DNA of 64,000 nucleotides from Reticulitermes speratus (Eukaryota; Arthropoda; Insecta; Blattodea; Rhinotermitidae). The position numbers and the translations under genes are program-made. The stretch covers positions 2,531,501-2,595,500 of the forward strand of contig JAJKFL010000011.1 in assembly GCA_021186555.1 (NCBI GenBank), given 5' to 3'. This document shows positions 54,935-63,440 of this stretch, piece after piece. Below the pieces are notes generated by a model, which was not told where the DNA came from, made no database searches, and was given only the letters and a program-made list of their open reading frames with translations. The stretch's first letter is position 1. Each line of letters starts with the position of its first letter.

Positions 54935-55000
54935 TAAATACTCATTTAAAAACGATGTGATTGGTTCTAACTGTGTAATTAATAAGAATAAATGAACTTT

Positions 55001-55192
55001 TCATTACAATAATGCATAAGAATATTTGTTTATGACCTTATGGCCTGATAGTGGAATTTCGTGCCGAAACTTGTAGCTGTGTTAACGATGAAGTGTTAGA
55101 TGATCCACAACTGTTTGTATCTCAGATTATTTAACAACAACGACGTGATATTTATAGGCCCTTATAATGCGATGACAAAACATTTGCGAGTA
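55001..55192. other. Decayed hammerhead relic and spacer
   Basis: At 55042-55078 ggcctgatagtgg, gccgaaacttgtagc has the motif outline, but the core reads CUGAUAG and stem II is broken. Confidence 0.4.
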
Positions 55193-55492
55193 AAAAAGGT
55201 ACAGCAACCCCTTTACAGGCCTAGACAGGCCCTGAGGGGTCCAGGAGGTTGAGGCTCCCAGATTTGTAGACAATCGGCACATGAAGGTGGCAAGGTTGTC
55301 AGCCCTACGCACCGGCTGCCTTTACCCCCCAGGAAATATTCCTGGTACTCATTTCTGTTAGAGGCTGAGTCGACCCCAGGGCCATAGTGCGACCGGAAGG
55401 ATTATGTCAAGGAATTAATTCCAATGACACCATCGGGAATCGAACCCGCGACGTTCCGGTTTGTAGCGCAGTGCCTCAACCAACTACGCCAC
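55193..55492 (-). mobile_element. SINE-4, minus-strand copy
   Basis: Complement of the standard element with B-box gggttcgattcccgat. The perfect 15-bp repeat aaacatttgcgagta at 55178-55192 and 55493-55507 flanks it. Its 3' end is at the left. Confidence 0.93.
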
Positions 55493-55507
55493 AAACATTT
55501 GCGAGTA

Positions 55508-56060
55508 CTGCGATGAAGAAGATGTGGAAGACAATATTCGCAGACGGATTGAGACAGCATCGTGATGATTTACTGGAGATACTGAGATAAACTTCAAAAT
55601 ATGTCTTGATACTAGCAGCTGATGCCCTGTTCTGGTTTCGAAAGTGGTGCGTTTCTTAGAGCATTAAAACAGGTATACAAATCTCTCGGTCAACACTTTT
55701 TGTAAATCGCTTTTAATTCGCGGCAGGACTAGACCCCTCAGGTCACGTTATCGACCAGTAAGAATGCTATTAGCGGACTATAGGAGATTATTGTTACTGC
55801 TGCATCTGTTTCGTATAAACCTCTGGAGGACCACACCCTCGTGTTCTTAGCGTTTGGAATTACACAGTATTATTCTGTGGCCCCTACTGTGGGCGAAACG
55901 TAATTCTTTGGAACCAGTAGCATTGTGTTCTGTTATCAAAATTGTGTCATCACATTTCACTGTTACACCGACAGGAAGAGAGTCAGGTTTGTGGCATTCG
56001 CTGTATTACAACAAGGTGTCGATTATTAAAGAAATACAAATTCTGTTATAGCGTCACTCT
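55508..56060. other. Unassigned sequence
   Basis: No gene recognised. cctactgtgggcgaaacg at 55877 looks like half of a hammerhead motif only. Confidence 0.35.
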
Positions 56061-56137
56061 TTAAATTAAGTTAAACCAACTGATGCACACTAAAACCACT
56101 TTTTAAGTAGCTTTATTATAAAATTGTTAAAATTGTA

Positions 56138-56177
56138 CCCCTACACGTGTTTCGATCCTAGGATCATCGTCAGGGGG
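56138..56177 (-). ncRNA. Hammerhead motif, FB-B2 left arm, fully paired
   Basis: Minus strand: CCCC, CUGACGA, extra U, stem II GAUCC with GGAUC (or GAUC pairs around CUAG), GAAAC, ACGU, GU, A, GGGG. All core residues; stem I four G-C pairs; ACACGUGU self-complementary. Confidence 0.82.
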
Positions 56178-56292
56178 GTTTATTGCTAAAAGCTACAGTC
56201 ACTTCAACACATGATTTAAAATATTCTATCTGCACTTTGAAACATAAGTTAAAATCTTGTAAAAGGATTCTCTAAAAGTTGTAAAATTATAA

Positions 56293-56460
56293 AACACGTA
56301 TACTCACCGTAGTACTCTCACCGCACACACTAACACTACACCGTAGTACTCCTCACAGAACAACACATACACTCCACCGTAGTACTCCTCCCGCACAACA
56401 CGATACACTAAGTATACACCACCCACAACACGTAGTACACTCCCTCCACCAAAAACATTC
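56293..56460. repeat. Irregular repeat in the FB-B2 centre
   Basis: caccgtagtactc recurs at about 56308, 56341 and 56378 with spacing near 35 bp and a cacaacac word between copies. Not seen elsewhere in the window. Confidence 0.55.
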
Positions 56461-56628
56461 AATGCTTTTAATACCACACGCCAGCAGTTCCACAATCTAC
56501 CATCTACAGTGCTTTTATAATTTACAACTTTTAGAGAATCCTTTTACAAGATTTTAACTTATGTTTCAAAGTGCAGATAGAATATTTTAAATCATGTGTT
56601 GAAGTGACTGTAGCTTTTAGCAATAAAC

Positions 56629-56668
56629 CCCCCTGACGATGATCCTAGGATCGAAACACGTGTAGGGG
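56629..56668 (+). ncRNA. Hammerhead motif, FB-B2 right arm, fully paired
   Basis: Same motif as in the left arm, on the plus strand: CCCC and GGGG stem I, CUGACGA, GAAAC, GUA before the predicted cut. With the left arm, both strands of the element carry an intact motif. Confidence 0.82.
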
Positions 56669-56780
56669 TACAATTTTAACAATTTTATAATAAAGCTACT
56701 TAAAAAGTGTTTTAGTGTGCATCAGTTGGTTTATAACTTAATTTAATATGACGAAGATGCACGGTGTCAACAGTGTGAAA

Positions 56781-57141
56781 AGCGTCACTCTTTGTTGGCC
56801 GCAATTTGTGGTTTCGAGAGTCGCGATTAACTGAAATTCTGTGCAGTAGGGAATTTCTGTTAATAGACTTTCATGGGCGCTAAGTGAAAGTGGCGCTATT
56901 TAAAAATATGAATTTATTAAATCGTTAGAATTACGTGACAGTAAAGATATGTCTACACACGTATTTAATTTCCAAAAGTACTTCAAGATATTGAAGGTAA
57001 TATGTTGGAAAAGATGGCAGATATACCGGAAGTGGCTCTGGGCTTAAGTTTAATGCTTAAATTGAAGAGAAGAAATCTGCACTCGCCGTACAAAGACACG
57101 ACAAAACTTGATCTATTGGCTCTCTTCTGAACAACATGATA
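56781..57141. other. Unassigned sequence
   Basis: Nothing recognised. Confidence 0.35.
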
Positions 57142-57143
57142 TA

Positions 57144-57910
57144 CGAGGGCTAGTCAAAAAAGAGTGAGAATGAATTTATTACTCAGCAAATACGTTAGGC
57201 AGAGTCCAACTTGATATGGTATTTTTCAAAGTAGTCCCCATCGAGCTGTATGCACTTGGTCCAACGTGTCTGCCAGTCCTGGAAGACGTGCTGGAACCCA
57301 TTTTTTGACATCGTCTTCAGAACCGCCTCCGCCCTCTTCAGAACGGCCGTTGAGGAGTCGAAACGCTGGCCCCGCAGCTCCGATTTCAGGCGAGGAAACA
57401 GAAAAAAAGTCACACGGAGCAAGGTCCGGGCTGTACGGAGGGTGCGGCACACATTCGATGTTTTTTCGGGCTAAATACTGGGCAACAACGTTCGAAACGT
57501 GAGGGCGTGCATTATCGTGGTGTAGGCGCCAACGAGATGGATGCAACTCAGGGCGTTTTCGTCGGATGTGTTCGGCCAGGGTCTTCAAAACTGTCACTGC
57601 CCGAAAAAACATCGAATGTGTGCCGCACCCTCCGTACAGCCCGGACCTTGCTCCGTGTGACTTTTTTCTGTTTCCTCGCCTGAAATCGGAGCTGCGGGGC
57701 TAGAGTTTCGACTCCTCAACGGCCGTTCTGAAGAGGGCGGAGGCGGATTCTGAAGACGATGTCAAAAATGGGATTCCGCACGTCTTCAGGACTGCAACAC
57801 GTTGGACAAATGATACAGCTCGATGGACTACTTTGAAAAGAGCATTCAATGGACTCTGCTGAACTATTTGCTGAGTATAAAATCATTCCACTCTTTTTTG
57901 ATAGCCCTCG
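57144..57910. mobile_element. Mariner foldback derivative
   Basis: Ends cgagggctagtcaaaaaaga and its complement (tcttttttgatagccctcg), flanked by TA at 57142-57143 and 57911-57912. The left arm carries the mariner transposase 3' region on the minus strand. The right arm, from about 57598, repeats the last part of the same region on the plus strand. The element is therefore the 3' half of a mariner joined tail to tail, with no 5' half. It cannot encode a full transposase but keeps two 3' terminal repeats. Confidence 0.85.
57195..57612 (-). pseudogene. Mariner transposase C-terminal half, DD34D, frameshifted
   Basis: The minus strand from 57612 encodes HHDNARPHVS, then YSPDLAPCDFF. The two aspartates are separated by 34 residues, which is the mariner DD34D signature (second and third catalytic positions). 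After CDFF the frame shifts. The C-terminal end continues in the overlapping frame as LFPRLKSELRGQRFD to WTKCIQLDGDYFEK, a usual mariner ending. The plus-strand right arm (57602-57700) keeps the CDFF-LFPRL join in frame but stops soon after. The DNA-binding half and first catalytic Asp are absent. Confidence 0.85.
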
Positions 57911-57912
57911 TA

Positions 57913-58639
57913 GATGAATGCTTCAGCCTTGTGACCTGGAGGTTCTGTGTTCTAATCCCGGCGTGCTAATTAAAAGCTATCCTCACTGAGGTATTTTGTT
58001 TATTTTTCTCAGCTTTTTTAGGTGAATGAACATGTGGAGACGTCCTCCTTCCAAATCCTTATCTAATTACGTGCCATGATACCGTGTCTCAAGCTACGGT
58101 ATATAAGCTACTCATTCAAAAGTAGTCATTAAATGACCTAAAGCCCTATATAATGACCAATCCATCAAACTAAGCTTAGTTATACTGCCCTCGGTGTTGC
58201 TGTGCGCAGGCGCCCTCCGTTTCTATTGCCTTCCGATAATTAATAAATGATGGCCGTGTACGTGTTAGTATGCGGTATAATAAGGCAGGTGTTGAACAAT
58301 CAATTAGATTATGAATGACGTCACATCCTGGTAGCAGCTACCGCTTTCTCAGTGTTGGCCGTCAAGCGAAGCGGTTCCTTTCTAAACCAGGCCTCTTAAC
58401 AACTTGCCATCAGCCAACCCCACAAAGATGTCCATCATCTAATTTTCTCGTCTCTGCCGCGTCATCGCTACGTAAGTACGCCAGAAATAGCCCTCTCATG
58501 CTTTACTGCCAAACTTTGTAGTAACAAGGATAGACAGGACCCACTGAGGCACCGTAATTTGCTGTGTACAGTCAGTGTGAGGCTGACATACACTTCCTAT
58601 GCTACGAGCAGTTTAGGTCATACCGAAATTAGTACGTTC
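57913..58639. other. Unassigned sequence
   Basis: A gttctgtgttctaatcccgg word near 57940 is vaguely tRNA B-box-like. No gene recognised. Confidence 0.35.
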
Positions 58640-58654
58640 TGTTGTAGCGTAAGT

Positions 58655-59070
58655 GTCGACCTCGGTGGACAAGTGGTTAGCGTGCTCGCCACTGGACCCA
58701 AGGTTCGCGGGTTCGATCCCGACCGAGGTCGATGGATTTTTAAGGATGATAAAAATCCGGAGCACCACTTCCTTCGGAGGGGAAGTAAAGCCGTCGGTCC
58801 CATGTCGTAGATTTACGACATGTAAAAGAACCTTACGGGCATGAATAAAAATGTTGCGTAAGCCAAATTGCCTCCATTTCTCATCCAAGTCTCCTGACTG
58901 CCTGCCAGATGGCTCTGGCTGTCACATCAGGATCGATAGAACACTAAGCGCGGCTAGCTGGCCGGTCACCAGCTGCCATGAATGCGCATGACTTAGTAAC
59001 CTCGACAAGAGGAGGCAAGAGGAGGCCCAGGCCCATACAGGGCTGTTGAGCCAAGAATTATTATTATTAT
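58655..59070 (+). mobile_element. SINE-3, full-length-type copy
   Basis: Head gtcgacctcggtggacaagt, A-box agtggttagcgtgctcg, B-box cgggttcgatcccgac, then the ggagcaccacttccttcgg block, the ctgcctgccagatggctctgg block and a TTA tail. The perfect 15-bp repeat tgttgtagcgtaagt at 58640-58654 and 59071-59085. Confidence 0.93.
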
Positions 59071-59085
59071 TGTTGTAGCGTAAGT

Positions 59086-59544
59086 AGCGTTTATATGTGT
59101 CATCAATGCAAATAAGTCCTTTCTGCTGATGTTAACATACATTTCTTTCGTAAATGAATAATTTAGGCTTGTGAAATCACTATGCTACCTGGGCTTCCTT
59201 CCCCCCTCACCCCACCCCCGTTTCAATTTTGTAACAAGTTAATCATTTTTTTCGGACCTTGGTATTAATTTTTTGCTACTGGACGCCACCTTAACCCCCT
59301 GATTTTGAATTTTCTGCATTGAATATTAACAGGACATACGTGAGAATTTGTGACGTTCGAACGACACTAGCGCCACTTGTTTAAGTGACGTGAAATGATG
59401 TAATGATGTAGATAATATAACGTACCAAAATACAAATTTTGTTGTTCTGCTGTTTTGGTGGTTTAAAATAACCACACATCGAAATCAAGATAACTTTTTG
59501 ACTCGGTACGCATAACGCATGTTCATTTGTAAACAAAACTCGTT
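59086..59544. other. Unassigned sequence
   Basis: C-rich patch near 59200-59220; nothing recognised. Confidence 0.35.
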
Positions 59545-59765
59545 TTGTTTCACAGTAAGTTGCTACATATTTCGACTCTTACACCAAAGCCAGCATTGGG
59601 CTAAACCAATACAGAAGTATATCAAGGAAAATAGCTTGTATCACGTTATTTAATACCAATGTGGTATTGAGATCTCACTAGCATATTGGAATTTAGCCTG
59701 TTGATGGGAATGGTATAAAAGCCGAAACATGTAGCGATTTATTGCGAAAGTAAAACAGTTTTTTT
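59545..59765. repeat. Small inverted pair with hammerhead relics
   Basis: Left ttgctacatatttcgac (59569-59585) and right gccgaaacatgtagcgattt (59712-59731) are in opposite orientation with similar flanks (acagtaag, gtaaaacag). The CUGANGA halves are mutated: cctgttgatgg at 59698 and cagcattgggc at 59592. An old foldback of the same general type. Confidence 0.45.
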
Positions 59766-60036
59766 TTATAAAAGAAGAAGAGTTGTGTCGACTGAGTGAA
59801 AGGCTTGTCTTTGTTTCACGTTAGAATACACAGTGGCATGCCGCACAAAGAAGAACACGTCGACCGTTCCAAAACATTATTTTCTTTGGCTATGAATCTG
59901 ATGACAATTACTGATGAACCATTAAAGCCAAACATGTAAAGCTGGATACGTAGATAGACCATAAACCTACTTATACGAGTACACTATATGTGAAACATCT
60001 GTCTAAATTGCCAATTGTAAACTTAAAGATATTTCA
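59766..60036. other. Unassigned; weak relic
   Basis: actgatgaaccattaaagcc then aaacatgtaaagc at 59907-59943 has the outline of a hammerhead motif with a broken GAAAC. No gene recognised. Confidence 0.35.
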
Positions 60037-60050
60037 AATCTTTTAAGGTT

Positions 60051-60312
60051 TTTTTTCCTATGGCTCGACAGCCCTATATGGGCCTGGGCCTCCTCGTTTC
60101 GTCGAGGTTTCATGATCACACACATTAGACACACCACAGTCGGTAGGACTTCTCTGGACGAGGGATCAGCTCGTCGCAGAGACCTCTACCTGACAACAGA
60201 CAACACTCACAAGAGACAGACATCCATGCCCCCGGTGGGATTCGAACCCACGATCCTAGTAAGCGAGCGGCCGAAGACCCACGCCTTAGACCGCACGGCC
60301 ACTGGGATCGGC
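60051..60312 (-). mobile_element. SINE-1, minus-strand copy
   Basis: Head, B-box gggttcgaatccc-type complement and full body. The perfect 14-bp repeat aatcttttaaggtt at 60037-60050 and 60313-60326. Its head carries the tagtaagcgagc variant found in units 1 and 22 of the 74-bp array. Confidence 0.93.
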
Positions 60313-60326
60313 AATCTTTTAAGGTT

Positions 60327-60440
60327 ATGTACGGAAAATTTAACGTACGTAGTGAATGTAATTAGCTGTTCATAAAAATAAAATAAAATGAGACAACAGT
60401 AATTGATACTGTTAAGTAAGTAAAAATGGAGAAAAGCAGG
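60327..60440. other. Spacer
   Basis: Nothing recognised. Confidence 0.35.
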
Positions 60441-60961
60441 CTTGATGGTTTATGCTTGATGGTTTATGCTTGATGATTTATGCTTGATGGTTTATGCTTG
60501 ATGGTTTATGCTTGGTGGTTTATGCTTGATGATTTATGCTTGATGGTTTATGCTTGATGGTTTATGCTTGATGGTTTATGCTTGATGGTTTATGCTTGAT
60601 GATTTATGCTTGATGGTTTATGCTTGATGGTTTATGCTTGGTGGTTTATGCTTGATGATTTATGCTTGATGGTTTATGCTTGATGGTTTATGCTTGATGG
60701 TTTATGCTTGATGGTTTATGCTTGATGGTTTATGCTTGGTGGTTTATGCTTGATGATTTATGCTTGATGGTTTATGCTTGGTGGTTTATGCTTGATGATT
60801 TATGCTTGATGGTTTATGCTTGATGGTTTATGCTTGATGGTTTATGCTTGGTGGTTTATGCTTGATGATTTATGCTTGATGGTTTATGCTTGATGGTTTA
60901 TGCTTGATGGTTTATGCTTGATGGTTTATGCTTGATGGTTTATGCTTGGTGGTTTATGCTC
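60441..60961. repeat. Tandem array, 14-bp unit, about 37 copies
   Basis: Unit cttgatggtttatg, with variants cttgatgatttatg and cttggtggtttatg. The variant order (ggtgg unit followed by gatga unit) recurs several times, so blocks of 4 to 8 units have been duplicated together. Stops prevent long frames. Confidence 0.97.
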
Positions 60962-61525
60962 AGAAGGCTTTGCTTTATGCCCCTCTTCCCAGCAACATCC
61001 ATTTATAATTACGAAGTTAATTTTATAACTACAAGTGAAGAGTTGCGAACAGAATTTGTAAAGCCTGCTTTTGTATTGCGCTGATTTCTGTCCTGCAGAC
61101 CGTCATGTCTTAACATATTTACAAAATATGAATTTATAACACATTGACCAAATAGAATGTAGCTCACTAGTTAAGGGCCTAGCTTTCTTGCATCGTATGC
61201 GAAGAGACATGCGCTCGAAACCCAATGGCGTCGCGTTACTTTGTTACTGTTACCGAATATTATTCTTTATAATTATTATTTTAGTTTTGGAAACAAATGG
61301 TCACTTGAGTATACATTTTAGTTACGTTAAACCTGGCGTATAAAATCTGTGATCTGATCATGTCCGCCACGTGTGTAAGTTTTCATGTACGACCAATATT
61401 TTGTACATAAAAGTATATTTATTATTATTAATTCTATAAAATAAATATTTTATATATATTTAAATATGCCAACGGGGATGTCTTGAATTAAAATTTTGTA
61501 CATAACTTGAATTTACTTTTATAAA
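60962..61525. other. Unassigned; weak tRNA-like word
   Basis: 61157-61230 has gtagctcactagttaag and gcgctcgaaaccc in tRNA A-box to B-box order, but too diverged to call. (TTA)n near 61430. Confidence 0.3.
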
Positions 61526-61535
61526 CTCTGTCCAT

Positions 61536-61937
61536 GTCGCCCTCGGTGGACTAGTGGTTAGCGTGCTCGCCACTGGACCTAAGGTTCGCGGGTTCGATCC
61601 CGACCGAGGTCGATGGATTTTTTAAGGGTGATAAAAATCCGGAGCACCACTTCCTTCGGAGGGGAAGTAAAGCCGTCGGTCCCATGTCGTAGATTTACGG
61701 CATGTAAAAGAATAGAGATGTTTTGTAAGCAAAATTTAGCTGCCATTTCTCACCCAAGTCTCCTGACTGCCTGCCAGATGGCTCTGGCGGTCACATCAGG
61801 ATTGAGTTGAACAGCGCGGCCAGTCGGCTGGTCTCCGAACTGCCACAAATACGCAGACCACGTAACCTCGGAAAGAGGAGGCCCAAGCCCATATAGGGCT
61901 GTCGAGCCATGGTTATATTATTATTATTATTATTAAT
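61536..61937 (+). mobile_element. SINE-3, full-length-type copy
   Basis: Head tcgccctcggtggactagtg, B-box cgggttcgatcccgac, complete body, TTA tail. Ten-bp repeat ctctgtccat at 61526-61535 and 61938-61947. Lacks a short internal ccttacgggcatg piece seen in the other copies. Confidence 0.9.
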
Positions 61938-61947
61938 CTCTGTCCAT

Positions 61948-62289
61948 TCCAAATTGTACGCTCGTATAAAGAGCCATGAATTTTCTTACCATGGTTATGG
62001 TGTACAGAAAGGACTGGCACATTTTTTGATTACTGTTTATGTATTTTGCTGCTCGTTACATTGAGCATTAAAAAAGGATTTAATTCTCTCATGCTACACG
62101 AAATATTTCGTTTAGTCTCACCGGCTCCTCTGGTCTTAATTTATATGGCGATTTAGAAGAGCGAATGAATAGAATGTGTTTCGCCATCTGGTTTCTCGGC
62201 AGTAAAAATTATACGGAGAGAAATTATGGGAAAATGCAAACAAGATAAGATTGAACAATCATGTCTTCTGGAATTTTGTACATTGTCGA
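61948..62289. other. Unassigned sequence
   Basis: Nothing recognised. Confidence 0.35.
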
Positions 62290-62400
62290 TGGGACAGTAT
62301 TTCGTGACGTTTCGAAGGTTTATGTTGATACTTTGAAACGTCGGGAGCCACTCACCCAACAACGTAGCGTCACACATCCCAGAAGACTTGAATCTTCAGC
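62290..62400. repeat. F3 family, short inverted copy
   Basis: gtgacgtttcgaaggt and actttgaaacgtcggg face each other, followed by cgtcacacatcccagaag. The CUGANGA part is lost on both sides. Confidence 0.5.
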
Positions 62401-63254
62401 AACACCGCTGTGAGAACCTCAGATCTCGCACAGGAGGTTTGCTAATCTAGAAACTGACATGCAATTGTTTAGGAACTTAATCCATGTCTTCTACAAACCT
62501 TGTCAACGACCATACTCTTGTATCCTCTTTTTTAAGGGGCATTAATGCTTCTGCTTAGTGAAATTCTTGCGATCAGGTTACGTGATATGCCTACGAGAAG
62601 GGGCGACATAACTGTAAAACCGACGGATGCTGTGAATTACTAACAGCTTATCAGTCACGTGGGGGGCCACGTCACTGCAGGCATTGTTCATTTTCACCTA
62701 ACAGAATAAGTTATTCGCTTATTCTTTCTGCTTTCCAACGACGTGACGTTCGACTGTGACGTCCCACACGACATTACCATATCACGGCTCCTTCAGGGAT
62801 ATTCAGTGCCGGTTACAACACTCCTTCTCTCTGGACAAATTTTAACCCTGCGTGATTTCAGGCTTTCCTCCGCAGTGTGAATGAGATCTTCGCTCTTCTG
62901 GGATGTTACGCGTCGTAGATTGATAATTTGTTACTGACATTTCGGGACAACATATCCTTCCCGTTTCCAATGGTCCAGGGTTACCCTTCGAAATGGGAAA
63001 TCCTTCTCAAGAAGGGCTTTGCAGTATGTTAGTCGGTTGGTTGATTCGTTAGTTAGGATATATTTATATATCATAAACCAAGTTATTTTGCGACAAATTT
63101 GTTACACGAAGGCCATTTCAGAAGTTTTTTGTATGGTGGCAGCACCGTGCAGTGCCTCATGTGATTGAACTCAAATTACGTGTGTGGTGCCAGTGGCTCT
63201 ATTGCTGCTATCACACACGTGCACTGTCTTTGTGACGTCAGTTACTGTTTAGCT
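62401..63254. other. Unassigned; F3 and LINE-beta scraps
   Basis: 62885-62960 (cttctgggatgttacgcg, tgacatttcgggacaac) is F3. 62985-63057 (tcgaaatgggaaatcc, ttctcaagaagggctttgc, tagtcggttggttgattcgt) is a LINE-beta 3' end with a degenerate tail. The rest is unrecognised. Confidence 0.45.
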
Positions 63255-63440
63255 ATGGATCGGGAAACACTACAAGAAAGTTTCTCGCGGACCGACGTGA
63301 GAACAGTAATAAAATTTAATGTTCTGTTGGGTAAAAGTGCTCTAGAGTGTTACAAGTCGTTGAAGGAAGGTTTAGGGACACATGCTGCTTCATGTGAAAC
63401 TGTTCGCCGATGGGTAAATTTTATTTTGTCTGGAACTTCT
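63255..63440 (+). pseudogene. Mariner-type transposase N-terminal DNA-binding domain fragment
   Basis: The ATG at 63255 opens MDRETLQESFSRTDVRTVIK, then LGKSALECYKSLKEGLG, then CETVRRWVNFILSGTS. This is the first helix-turn-helix unit typical of mariner transposases (a conserved IKF..LGKSA.E block, then TV.RW). After about 62 residues the resemblance stops and the frame ends at 63500 in unrelated sequence. The catalytic domain is missing. This could be a truncated mariner; nothing shows it is a host exon. It is not from the same element as 57144, since the halves cannot be compared. Confidence 0.6.

Larger units (their letters stand above)
53440..55000. mobile_element. Foldback FB-E, widely spaced arms
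   Basis: Left arm 53438-53545 (attctaattaattacacag, ttagaaccaa, tatttaggctattggtttcg, ggccataacaga) is inverted at 54885-54995 (tctgttatggcctgaag, gaaaccagtagcctaaata, ggttctaactgtgtaatt). Each arm carries a hammerhead motif. The 1.3-kb interior holds SINE-4 (53616-53919) and about 950 bp of unassigned sequence with a 114-codon Cys-rich frame (54007-54351) that matches nothing I know. This spacing could hold remnants of the body of the parent element. Confidence 0.68.
56061..56780. mobile_element. Foldback FB-B copy 2, both arms complete
   Basis: Best FB-B copy. The left arm 56061-56292 and right arm 56505-56740 pair along about 230 bp: aagtagctttattata, aaaattgtacccctacac, ttcaacacatgatttaaaa, tctaaaagttgtaaaattat. 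A 200-bp centre with repeated accgtagtactc words lies at 56293-56460. Both arms carry an identical, fully paired hammerhead motif. The flank tttaatatgacgaagatgcacgg follows at the right, as in the other copies. Confidence 0.9.
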
